Shown here: positions 54,501 through 63,152 of the stretch, in pieces
Numbering within the stretch: position 1 is the stretch's first letter
Layout: each line of letters opens with the position of its first letter
Origin: Hygrocybe punicea
Lineage: Eukaryota; Basidiomycota; Agaricomycetes; Agaricales; Hygrophoraceae
DNA: 64,000 nt
NCBI GenBank assembly: GCA_963556145.1
Contig: OY744470.1
Coordinates: forward strand, 4,960,001-5,024,000
Reading direction: 5' to 3'
The notes under the pieces: generated by a model
Told to the model about the DNA's origin: nothing
Databases searched by the model: none
The model's input: the letters and a program-made list of their open reading frames with translations, nothing else
Translations under genes and position numbers: made by a program

Positions 54501-56124
54501 GTCTAATGACAACCTCCCAGCCTCACTGAAAGAGGCCCTAAAGGGCCCGGACGGCCCCAAATGGCAAGACGCGCTCCTCGACGAACTAGAAAATCTGAGG
54601 TCAAACAACGTATACGAGGAGGTCCCAATACCGGAGGGCGTCACACCATTCACGTCTAAGGCTACGCTACGCCTAAAATTCGACGGAAACAGGAACGTTA
54701 CACGACACAAGGTCCGGATCGTCGCACGAGGCTTCGCCCAAAAGGAGGGCATAGACTACAACGAGGTCTTTGCCCCCGTCGCAAACCTGGAATCCGTCCG
54801 CATCATCGTGTCACTAGCCGCCAAGTACGACCTAGAGCTTGACCAAATGGACGTAACCGGGGCCTACTTAAATGGAGAACTGGAGGAGGAACTCTACATG
54901 TTGCCGCCAGACGAAGTGGACATCAAACCCGGACACTGCTGGCATCTACTTCGCTCTCTCTACGGGCTCAAACAGGCCGGACGCGTATGGAATAAAACCC
55001 TAGACCGAAAGCTTGGTGAAATGAGGTTCACCCGTCTAAGCGCCGAGACGTGCCTATACGTCTACAAGGACAAAGGGGAACTATGCTTCCTGGTAGTATA
55101 CGTGGACGACCTACTCCTCGCAGCAGCTTCACGAGCACTCATGAATAAGGTGAAATGCCTACTGTCCAACACATACAAGATGCACGACCTCGGCCAGGCG
55201 AGTTTCATTCTCGGGATGCAGATCAAAAGAAACCGTAAACTATGCACGATTTCCTTATCCCAACACCAATATGTTGACACGGTACTCGAACGCTTTGGAA
55301 TGACAGACTGTAAGCCAGTCTTCACTCCCATGGATCCCAAAGTGCGACCATCCGCGGACGACCCACTCAACAACTCCATAATCAAAACCATGAAAGTGGG
55401 GGAACGAGAGGTCACGTACCAGAGCATCGTGGGCTCACTGATGTGGTTAACGCTTGGCACCCGACCAGACCTAGTGTACACTACCGGCGTCATAGGCAGG
55501 TACAGCGCAAAGCCAAAGGCACATCACTGGGGCCTAGCCAAGAGAGCATTACGGTACCTAAAAGGGACACGAAACCTCGTCCTAACGTTCAATGGATCCG
55601 ACGTAAACATGGACATGGACTTCCACGGGTACTCGGACACAAATTGGAATGGTGACCAGGACACATCACGATCGACGTCAGGATACGTCTTTATCAGCAA
55701 TCATGGCGCCATTGGATGGTCGAGCAAGTTACAATCCATGGTCTCACTGTCGTCTACCGAATCCGAGTACATTGGACTCAGTAACGCGGGGCAACATGTA
55801 GCATGGCTAGGCACATTCTTCAATGAAATCGGACACAGTCAAAGGGGAGCTTCCGAACTTAAATGCGACAACCAAGCCGCCATTATTCTATCCCACGATC
55901 CACAATTTCGAGCCAGAACCAAACACATACAGCGAAAATACCACTACGTCAGGGATGACCTCATAGCCAAAGGGGAATGTATCGTACGTTGGTGTCCAAC
56001 AGACGATATGGTTGCCGACATATTCACCAAACCACTTCCGCATGATAAACATTGGAAATTTGTACGTGCGATGGGATTACGACCTAGCTCGAGTGGGAGT
56101 GTCAAGAAAGAGGAACAAGGATAG
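51547..56124 (+). CDS. Copia Gag-Pol polyprotein
   Basis: The ORF encodes 1525 residues from ATG in one frame. The Gag part (about 10-220) is of the UBN2/Retrotran_gag_2 type. A Cys/His knuckle variant (FCKVHGRCAHTSKDCW, about 250) follows. The aspartic protease motif is IIDCGAS (about 341), with Cys replacing the more usual Ser. Integrase comes next: pre-integrase LHRRMGHIG...CEPCVMGK, then the catalytic triad in HSDVGG (about 537), ITDRGGEYG (about 609) and NGIAERVNQ (about 645). Reverse transcriptase runs from VYEEVPIPEG and has YVDD at about 1184. RNase H has GYSDTNW, STESEY, CDNQAA and ADIFTKPLP. The final eight or so codons and the stop lie within the 3' LTR. All catalytic residues are present, so the protein looks functional. 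Confidence 0.95.
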   Translation: MSDATSSTPNCPVLEGPSNFTIWNIRIKGALSEKQVLGVVTGTDTKPAPTTPSASTSASTLSTSASKLSYNDTWEARDEKATGIIQRYINDNILLSIGDKPSAKELYDTITKRYNETNVVTTAFHALVDLISIKFGGPPSSKSMAEHIATFLASSNRLTTLGYTFPEDLLPLLLLKSIPDDNEWKTLKTAITGSVPDGQKLKLPTVEAKLAAHAVDLQKTGDAMNQTETLAPNNESALKASKTEKKKLFCKVHGRCAHTSKDCWNLKGSENKRGGKGKRKKERSKAHKVEEDDTGSESDNESDEAHVADTGNVVINQRGWSRIYAYLTTEPNQRKGSIIIDCGASTNMVPHPEWFDACTFKRLDPPHPVHFGHNTTAKAIGIGDMWLSSRVGDKRYKIRLCNTLLIPTFRITLVSVSQLSKAGHISIFDERGGRVIHKRNTIMTALRRKGLYHLQVQSLGSPSGALFAMDINTLHRRMGHIGTHRLKRMVAKGQIKNVDTLTGIPEFCEPCVMGKMKKLPFKRSETIARGPLNIVHSDVGGPVTPTSRDGYRYWVTFVDLWSRHTWVLFAKRKSDVEKLYETWKSEVQAFFKVEMDTILFGKGWTRFFITDRGGEYGSKEFEAKLKAEGVFHQTTAPDTPESNGIAERVNQTLVTKTIAMLVASGLPKHFWTYAMATAAHLIARSPASGIGGQTPYTKLTDRPVDISLFRPFGCPAYALIQKAHRKGKFDERATKCVLIGYPREKKAYLLLDTKTKRIFTSRHVKFDEHGTLPENLCADHSNEPEDQWETMFRPPHEQNGRNDSAQAEPRGTAPDNNEDDTSQVGVDEEPIIVGPAEDADQPPRQASPAPQAPSVTKTNNKARDTTSRIPRPTTMPRAEQDDTSNPRTEEPIHAHEPARKVGGACKSTRVRNPANRNAEYDKKVHEEQQQKLHRMLERKAKRLAEKGKMKAKESEPEIPANVQIDEDYDDFADDVHFAGLSNTGPSNDNLPASLKEALKGPDGPKWQDALLDELENLRSNNVYEEVPIPEGVTPFTSKATLRLKFDGNRNVTRHKVRIVARGFAQKEGIDYNEVFAPVANLESVRIIVSLAAKYDLELDQMDVTGAYLNGELEEELYMLPPDEVDIKPGHCWHLLRSLYGLKQAGRVWNKTLDRKLGEMRFTRLSAETCLYVYKDKGELCFLVVYVDDLLLAAASRALMNKVKCLLSNTYKMHDLGQASFILGMQIKRNRKLCTISLSQHQYVDTVLERFGMTDCKPVFTPMDPKVRPSADDPLNNSIIKTMKVGEREVTYQSIVGSLMWLTLGTRPDLVYTTGVIGRYSAKPKAHHWGLAKRALRYLKGTRNLVLTFNGSDVNMDMDFHGYSDTNWNGDQDTSRSTSGYVFISNHGAIGWSSKLQSMVSLSSTESEYIGLSNAGQHVAWLGTFFNEIGHSQRGASELKCDNQAAIILSHDPQFRARTKHIQRKYHYVRDDLIAKGECIVRWCPTDDMVADIFTKPLPHDKHWKFVRAMGLRPSSSGSVKKEEQG
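56091..56099 (+). promoter_or_regulatory. Polypurine tract of the Copia element
   Basis: GAGTGGGAG lies directly before the 3' LTR. This is the plus-strand priming site expected for LTR retrotransposons, and it lies within the coding sequence of the RNase H C-terminus. Confidence 0.7.
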
Positions 56125-56372
56125 CGAGCTAAGGCTCCACCCATATGGGGAACGCCAACCAAATACGGCAAACCCCGTACGCCCAAATAATGTTTGGGGT
56201 CCGGAATCGTGAATACCTCAGTCGTTTACTCTGACAACGACTGAGGTATGTTCACACCACCACGCAATTACACTTACACGTACTAATCTCTGTATTAGAT
56301 TTACATCACAGGTACATAGTAATCTAGTCGTTTACTCTGACAACGACTGAGATTTACATCACAGTCGCAAAA
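56100..56372 (+). repeat. 3' LTR of the Copia element
   Basis: It is 273 bp and differs from the 5' LTR at about three positions (for example CGCCAACC versus CGCCGACC, and GACAACGACT versus GACAATGACT). It holds the Gag-Pol stop codon at 56122-56124. The target duplication GCAAG follows at 56373. Confidence 0.9.
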
Positions 56373-56477
56373 GCAAGTATTGTAATTCAGACATATCCCA
56401 CCAGGTATCTAATTCTGCTAGGTATGATCAGAGCTACCAGACTTACATATTTGGCAAATTTTGGCAAGTCTTATACC

Positions 56478-57127
56478 TAGTGATGGTACAGTTTGGTTCT
56501 GTACCTGGGTTTGAACCTGAACCGAACCTAAGTTCAGTTCAAGGTTCAGTCAAGGAGGGAATCTTGTGAACCTGAACCTAATCTTTGACATATTAGTCTA
56601 ATTTCTACTGAGTAAAGACTTCATTTTGGTCCAACTATTTACTGACTTGAAATTTCAGCACCATTAATAACAGAATCTAGATTAGTATGAGTTTATACTG
56701 TTACAATTGATGCTCCTGTAACAGGAATATCTGCAAACTCAAATATATTTTAAAATGTAAAGTTGAAATTCAGCCTAGGATGCCATGTTGTCTGATTCAG
56801 TTATACTGATTGCAAGGTCTTTCCTTCCTGTTAAAATACTGCAAAACATTTGCAATGACCATCTGAACAGTTGTCCAGGATATTTCATGCTTACTATGCT
56901 TCAGACACATCTAACACAAGATTCTATTGATTCATTCATAGTGAACATGGACACAGTACATGTAATTGAAGAGTCAAACCATTAGCACAACAACAATGTA
57001 GAGTGGTAGGAAATAAAGGAAAAATTTGGATTGAGAAAATTGATTAGCTAGTATACTTGTATTTTTACAGGTTCAGTTCAAAGTTCAGATTTTTTTGGCC
57101 TGAACCAACCGAACCTTACCATCACTA
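56478..57127. mobile_element. hAT-type MITE with TAGTGATGGTA ends
   Basis: The left end is TAGTGATGGTACAG and the right end TTACCATCACTA. The flanks CTTATACC (56470-56477) and CTTGTACC (57128-57135) match at seven of eight positions. The interior is rich in GGTTCAG / CTGAACC words in both orientations and encodes nothing recognisable. It is about 650 bp. Confidence 0.75.
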
Positions 57128-57364
57128 CTTGTACCACATAGTCATTTCACTCATTCTGGCACACTTTGCAGTTTCTGCAAACTTGACTGTCCTATATCCT
57201 CCATTACCAGACAATGTATAATAGTTGTATATATTATTCAAATTATTTATCTGCTAATCATTTATATCTATGTTATTCCATCCACATTTTCCTGATGCAA
57301 CAGTTATGGAATAGACCCTGAAAACTGAGAAACAGAATAAATTTATTATTTCCTATTGCAGAGG
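57128..57364. other. Short unassigned stretch
   Basis: It is AT-rich with no gene. 57140-57200 resembles 51040-51110 and may be the same dispersed repeat. Confidence 0.35.
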
Positions 57365-57648
57365 TAGTGTTGCCTCAGCTAAGGCTATTAGCTCAGCTGA
57401 TTTTAGCTTTAGCTGATGCCAGCTAAGCTAATGGCTAATCTCCAGTTAATATCTAAGGCTAAAGTATTTCAGAAAGTTAGCTTAGCTGTAGCTGAAGCTA
57501 TGGGAAGATAAAAATAATATCATCTTAGAACAGCCTAGAAATACCTAAAAAAGATTTTTTATTTTTTATACCTGACTAATAGTCATTAGCTTAGTTGACT
57601 TTAGCTTAGCTATAGCTGCAGCTAATATTTTGCTAGTGGCTAGGCTAC
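57365..57648 (+). mobile_element. Left end of a TAGTGTTGCC-type hAT element, right end not found
   Basis: It starts TAGTGTTGCCTCAGCTAAGG and is packed with TTAGCT / AGCTAA words in both orientations, a likely array of subterminal transposase sites. It is cut at 57648 by the following foldback element, and no matching GGCAACACTA end is found downstream. Confidence 0.55.
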
Positions 57649-58495
57649 ACAGGGTGCACAGTAGCATACCATGTCACACAGTATCTTGAAAGTACTTGAC
57701 AAGTATACTAAATATCATTACCATAACATTCAACATGGTATTGTAACAGTATTCAGACATAAACTACAATACTTGTGCTCAAATTCATCTGAAGGTATGA
57801 AGGCAAATGAGACTTATACCTTTTCAATAACATCAAGCCTTTTGTTTCACTACTTTTACTTTATTTACAGCAAAGTACTGTATAGTTTGGATAGAATACT
57901 TGCAGCCTAAGATGAATCAAAGTATTAAACCAGTAAGGAAGTTGGGCCACTTTTACTATTGGGATACCTTTTGAATCCTATCAAGATACAGTGTGAAATA
58001 GTATAGTACTGTTGCCATATTGTGGATTTAAGATACTGTGTCAATACTTTTAAGATACTGTTTCAGTACTTTTATTATAATAAAAGTATCTTAAAAGTAT
58101 TGACACAGTATCTTAAATCCACAATATGGCAACAGTACTATACTATTTCACACTGTATCTTGATAGGATTCAAAAGGTATCCCAATAGTAAAAGTGGCCC
58201 AACTTCCTTACTGGTTTAATACTTTGATTCATCTTAGGCTGCAAGTATTCTATCCAAACTATACAGTACTTTGCTGTAAATAAAGTAAAAGTAGTGAAAC
58301 AAAAGGCTTGATGTTATTGAAAAGGTATAAGTCTCATTTGCCTTCATACCTTCAGATGAATTTGAGCACAAGTATTGTAGTTTATGTCTGAATACTGTTA
58401 CAATACCATGTTGAATGTTATGGTAATGATATTTAGTATACTTGTCAAGTACTTTCAAGATACTGTGTGACATGGTATGCTACTGTGCACCCTGT
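57649..58495. mobile_element. Foldback element 1 with ACAGGGTGCACAGTAGCATA ends
   Basis: This is an 847-bp palindrome. Arms of about 420 bp are nearly identical apart from an 11-bp extra segment in the left arm near the centre (about 58077). GCTAC flanks both ends (57644-57648 and 58496-58500). The same short frame reads on both strands purely because of symmetry. The ends resemble hAT ends (CAGGG), but the duplication is only five clear bases. Confidence 0.8.
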
Positions 58496-58656
58496 GCTAC
58501 CCAATATAACCTGACATATATCAACTAATGTGGCCATTCTAACACCAAACCCATTGCACTCCTAAAGCCATGGAATCTCAAACACTAGGAATGGATCTCA
58601 TCAGACATGATCTCTGACATTGGACTTATCTGTTTTGCACATTTCACTTTCCTTAC

Positions 58657-59037
58657 ACAGGGTGCACAGTAGCATACTATGTAACAAAGTATGTTGAATG
58701 TATTGGGAAAGTATACTAAATATTGTTATCATATTGTTGCACCCAGTATTCAAAGAGTATTCAAAATGATGATTCAATATTTTGAAACAAAGTACCTTAC
58801 CAGTATCAAAGAGCAATTTTACAGTACTGCTTCAATAATTTTAATAAATGTCTTGTTATTGAAGCAGTACTCTAAAATTGTCATTCAGTACTGGTAATTT
58901 ACTTTGTTTCAAAATATTGAATCATCATTTTGAATACTCTTTGCATACTGTATGCAACAATATGATAACAATATTTAGTATACTTTCCCAATACATTCAA
59001 CATACTTTGTTACATAGTATGCTACTGTGCACCCTGT
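58657..59037. mobile_element. Foldback element 2 of the same family
   Basis: It is 381 bp with the same outer 20 bp as element 1 (ACAGGGTGCACAGTAGCATA), but the interior sequence differs. The arms mirror each other with a few differences around a turn at about 58850. The flanks (CTTAC and GTTAT) do not form a convincing duplication. Confidence 0.75.
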
Positions 59038-60124
59038 GTTATGGGTATATAAAAGTATTTTACATCTTTTTCATGGATATTCACTTTACCATCCATTTTT
59101 CATGCCATCATCTCCTCACATCCTCTTACTAATATCCTCATTTCCTCTTCCTCTTGTATCACTTTGTCAGCCGAGGACTCTCAACTGAAATTAGATAGAT
59201 GAGATTTGTACTATAAAAACAGTGCTCAATGGCCATATCAAAATAACAACCCAGTTCCCCCTCTCTCTCTTTCTCAGAATCATTTACAAACCCTTAGAAC
59301 CTCTCATCGTCATAGCTTGTAGACTTTCCTACTCATTATTACCAGCTTTTGACTATTTTTCATTACCTGCTCATCATTCCCAACCTGACCCACTATACCT
59401 GCTGTCATCAGTACCATCAGCTTTGTCATTTCTCACCTGTTATTGTCATATCAGATGGCAGCTTTTACTTATATTCTCAAGCCACTTATTTTACTACCAT
59501 TCCTGACACAGATTATCCTGTCACTTTTATGCTGACACCTCTTTAGGCTAGGACATACATTCCACAGCAAACCCGAACTTGCCATTACATTGAGAAATTG
59601 TATGGATTTGTCTGGAATTATGAATCCCTATAAGGGAATCATTTTCTATATGGTGGATTTTCCAACTCAGGGTTACAGTCTAATTTGCCCAAGCCATGGG
59701 AACAATTTTGAAGCCCTGTGAATAATTGTGAAACCGTGTGACTGCTGACTTTGTAACTGTGAGAACTTCTTGTCCCAATCAGCAAGAACAATAAGGCAGT
59801 CAGATCACAGCTGCTAAAATTGGCACTGTGAGAATGTTGAATCAGCATTGCCAAATTTGTAATGAGCTCTTGTATGTCAGTAGTCATGTCAGTTGAATGA
59901 TGGAAAGTGCTGTCAAAATAATACAAGAATAAAGAACTGTGGAGTTCACACAACAGCATTACATTCAGAGGTTGATACCTTAGATGCTGATGCAATGTTT
60001 GGCATCTGTAAAACATGTTGAAACACTCACTGAATCAGTTTACAAGTGTGGTAATTCTTTGATGTGTTATCAAAGGTCCAGAGGACAGTGGAAATGTTGC
60101 AAAAATGAGTCGACACATGTTGTA
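59038..60124. other. Repeat-derived stretch without genes (families D and E)
   Basis: About 59370-59580 is related to 49090-49365 (for example CCTGACCCACYATACC and ACACYGATTATCCT). 59624-59803 is the inverted copy of family D (2715-2936). Frames here show no family features. Confidence 0.4.
59624..59803 (-). repeat. Dispersed repeat, family D, copy 2
   Basis: It is the reverse complement of 2715-2936 with substitutions, containing CTATATGGTGGATTTTC and CTGCTGACTTTGTAACTGTG. Confidence 0.5.
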
Positions 60125-60582
60125 GGAATTATTCTATTTGGCTCCCTGGGGTGCACCCAACTTCCCATGCACCCCTTGCCTTATAAAGTGATAGCTAAGT
60201 AAGATAATTTTGAATAATCAATTTTAACTCAAGTTCTACTAGTGATAAAATGACTGAAAAATTATGTCTGTGGAGTGTAAAGACTAAGATATGCAAAAAA
60301 CTAATTCTTGTCAAATTCTGTGTAGTTAGTGTTTAGATATAGACATTAATCCCAGATGAGTTCTTTATTTCTAAGCAACTGTTCAATCAAAGCAAAACAT
60401 TATTTTTCTATGAACACCTAGAAGTGTAAGCTTACTCATCAGAAATTTTCTATGATTTTATCACCAACAGGACTTTAATTAAAATTAATTCATTAGATGT
60501 ATTTCACTTAGCTATCACTATATAAGGTAAGGGGTGTGTGGAAAGTTGGGTGCACCCCGGGGGTGCCAAATAGAACTACCCT
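60125..60582. repeat. Foldback element with TTCTATTTGGC ends
   Basis: The left end TTCTATTTGGCTCCCTGGGG is followed by TGCACCCAACTTCCC and ATAGCTAAGT. The right end is the inverted equivalent (ACTTAGCTATCAC ... GGGTGCACCCCGGG ... GCCAAATAGAA). The arms are about 80 bp around an AT-rich centre. TTGTAG occurs outside both ends and may be the target duplication, though exact boundaries are uncertain. Confidence 0.6.
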
Positions 60583-60749
60583 CATTGTAGATGTTTGATG
60601 TATTTGTATTGATTCTCTGATCCACTGGCTCCAAGAAAATTTATGTTCAACACATGTTGGTTGTATTGATTCACTTATGTACTGGCCACAACAAAATTCC
60701 ACAAGTATATACATTCTATTTTATAGCTATTGGCAACTTTCTGGTACTT
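60583..60749. other. Short unassigned stretch
   Basis: Nothing was recognised here. Confidence 0.3.
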
Positions 60750-61259
60750 ATTACAAGTTCTTTTAATTTATTAAAAGAATTATTCTTTATCAAACCAGAA
60801 CCAGTGAGGCTTTGTAATTAATTAATGTTTTTTGATTGCCTATGGAGAAAGTTTTTCTAGGCAGAAGATATGATTCTAGTTGTAATCCTCAAAAATAACA
60901 TCAACTTGCATGTTTGGACAAGCTTACATAAGCATCCAAATATGGGTTGTCACACAAAAGACAAATTACCTCCCAATTATATTCAAAATATTCTATACTG
61001 CCTTCAGTTCTTATCAGAATCAGCTGGAAATTGAACTACTGACTAATATAACCATTTCAGGCAAGATGTAACAGTCACATGTGACTAATCTAACCATATA
61101 AGGAAATTTTTGATATTATATACCAAATTTTTGGCGTATTGCAATAATAACAGTTACATATAACCAGTCTAACCATATAAGGAAATTTTATACTATATAT
61201 GCTAAATTTTGAGCTGATTACAGGAGTCATAGTCACATGTGACCACTTTAACTATATAT
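60750..61259 (-). repeat. Family A foldback element, right-arm fragment
   Basis: It is co-linear with about 36265-37030 of the full element (TTCTTTTAATTTATTAAAAGA, then ATCAGAATCAGCTG, then repeated GTCACATGTGAC-TAATCTAACCATATAAGG units). It breaks off at ACTATATATAGTGATATG, where family E sequence begins. It is probably the partner of the left arm at 49744-50783, separated by 10 kb of later insertions. Confidence 0.65.
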
Positions 61260-61262
61260 AGT

Positions 61263-61465
61263 GATATGCAGCTTCTCCCTTTGGACATGGAATCTCTCAT
61301 ATGGCCATTCCTAACTTTCCTACGACTCTTTCATGTCTGGTGCATGTGTGAACATCTGCACATTGTGTGTGACCTGCGCAACTTACACTGATCTACACAT
61401 GCATGGCTTTGACATCTTTGCTGTATCTTAACTACTCGACTCAGTCTCAACACGATGAAACTAGT
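61263..61465 (+). repeat. Dispersed repeat, family E, copy 2
   Basis: It matches 47765-47970 (ATGGAATCTCTCATATGGCC ... CTCAACACGATGAAAC) with many substitutions. Confidence 0.5.
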
Positions 61466-61919
61466 GGGGTGTAGGCCATTGCTTTGCATGGCAGGTTACT
61501 CGTCCCTTTTTAGTAATGAGAGTACAACTACATGTAAATTATACAGCATTATTACCCTCCTATGATAATCAATATTGACAAAGTTATGGATATTGCCTGT
61601 ATTATTACACACTGATACTACTTAGATACCATTCTGAAACCATACTACCATGATATACATTTCATAATTGATTATATTTTATTCTTTCCGATTTGTTATA
61701 ACCCAATATCAGATCCTAAATTAGCATTTTTCATATCAAGTTTGCATTGTTCATGTTAGCATCTATATAACTACTTCACTGCTGTATCATTAGTCATAGT
61801 TACTCAGTAATTTACCTCATCCACTTCAGTTTACATCATTATTGATATCACCATGTTCACATACTTCACATATATTTCATAGTTCCAATTGCATAGGTTT
61901 GTTGACATAATAGTACAGA
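61466..61919. other. AT-rich stretch, nothing recognised
   Basis: No gene or repeat structure is seen. Confidence 0.35.
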
Positions 61920-62953
61920 TTGTACTTTGAACCTCATCACATGACTGGACACTCGCTACCACTCCAACAGTCAAGTTGTTATGAAGTGCTCAGCCAGATG
62001 CTCTTGATGAACCAGCAGCTTGACAAAGTTGTGGCCGCTCATACTGATTTCACAAGTTGGGGAATGTTAAATGGTACATGTCTTTCTGCAGCAATCCTTG
62101 CAGTTGGTAAGTATACTGTTTTGTTCATGCAATCATTATACCAAACAACCCATCCAGAACAGGATAATGGTCTCGACTATGGCAATGGTCACCCTGCCAA
62201 CATTGGCCCCAACCACCATAGCAATGACATCGATGATGATGATGATGATGATTGGGCTATTGCTGGGCTGACTGATTTTGCACAGGTAGACCTTGCTAGA
62301 ACTGTGTACAAACAGTACCATGTGGAAGAACTCATGACTGAACTCAATCTACCATACCTCCACAAACTTATCCGAAAGTTTCTTTACAACCAACTCCATC
62401 TCAATGGCCCCCTCACCTTGTTGGATGTTCCACTCTCAGCCTGCCCCTCATTTGAGGGGAAGGTTTCTGTTTACCTCTCAGCTGTCACAACCTATTACGC
62501 ACCCAGTGATCCTAGTGGGATTGGCGGTATGCATCGTAAACACATTCGTGCAGCCCCTTCCTGGCAGCTGTGTGCACCCCGATATGATTGCTTGTCAATT
62601 CAAACCCAGAATGTCCTGGAATGTGCAGTCTTGATGTCGCCCGTGTCTTGCAATTTCTTTCTTTCAACTTCCATGGTACTACCTATCCCTGCACCCTAGT
62701 CCATTGGTTCTCACACATCAGTGATGAACCTGATGTAGACACTGGCATGTGGATGGTGCAACCCATACCAAATGCTGATGGACCCCTTGCTGTGATTCAC
62801 CTTGATTGCGTGGTCCATGCTGCACATCTCATTGGAATATATGGTGATCATTTTTTACCACCTGGTTTTCACTTCTCTCACTCTCTGGACAGTTTTCACA
62901 CATTCTACATCAACAAGTATGCTGATCACCACATGTTTGAAGCTGTCTTTTAG
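61920..62953 (+). pseudogene. C-terminal region of a Plavaka-type (CACTA-like) transposase ORF, frameshifted
   Basis: Motifs in order are those I associate with the C-terminal part of basidiomycete Plavaka transposon proteins. LPYLHKLIRKFLYNQL is followed by DVPLSACPSF, YYAPSDPSGIGGMHRKHIR and APRYDCLSIQ. Across a one-base frame change near 62600 come VARVLQFLSFNF, LVHWFSHISDEPDVDTGMWM, VIHLDCVVHAAHLIGIYGDH and INKYADHHMFE. A (GAT)7 run at about 62230 encodes a poly-Asp tract. The DDE catalytic region would lie upstream and is absent, and the TIRs are not found. It is therefore a fragment, inactive on its own. Family naming is from memory of the motif string. Confidence 0.6.
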
Positions 62954-63152
62954 TTTAGTGGTCAATGACTAGACCATTGGTAGTTACCTATTGTGCTGTA
63001 GCACTCGAACAATTGATGCAGACACCCCCAATTAATATTTCAGTATTGCAAGCCACTGTCCATCATTCAGTTCCCTCCTCCATCCATCAAAAGATACATA
63101 TATTCCATTCAATATACTAATACATCTCGATGTGTTCACCAGCGCCTATAAA
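62954..63152. other. Convergent spacer
   Basis: A short stretch between the Plavaka-type fragment and the minus-strand conserved ORF. Nothing was recognised. Confidence 0.3.

Larger units (their letters stand above)
51144..56372 (+). mobile_element. Young, coding-intact Ty1/Copia LTR retrotransposon
   Basis: The element is 5229 bp with 273-bp LTRs (51144-51416 and 56100-56372), which differ at about three positions. It is flanked by the 5-bp duplication GCAAG (51139-51143 and 56373-56377). A primer-binding site follows the 5' LTR and a purine tract precedes the 3' LTR. One uninterrupted Gag-Pol ORF spans the interior. Near-identical LTRs, a perfect duplication and an intact ORF indicate recent insertion, possibly a competent element. 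Confidence 0.93.

Noticed and set aside
57671..58473. The same 79-residue frame on both strands
   Set aside because: It arises only because the foldback element is a near-perfect palindrome.
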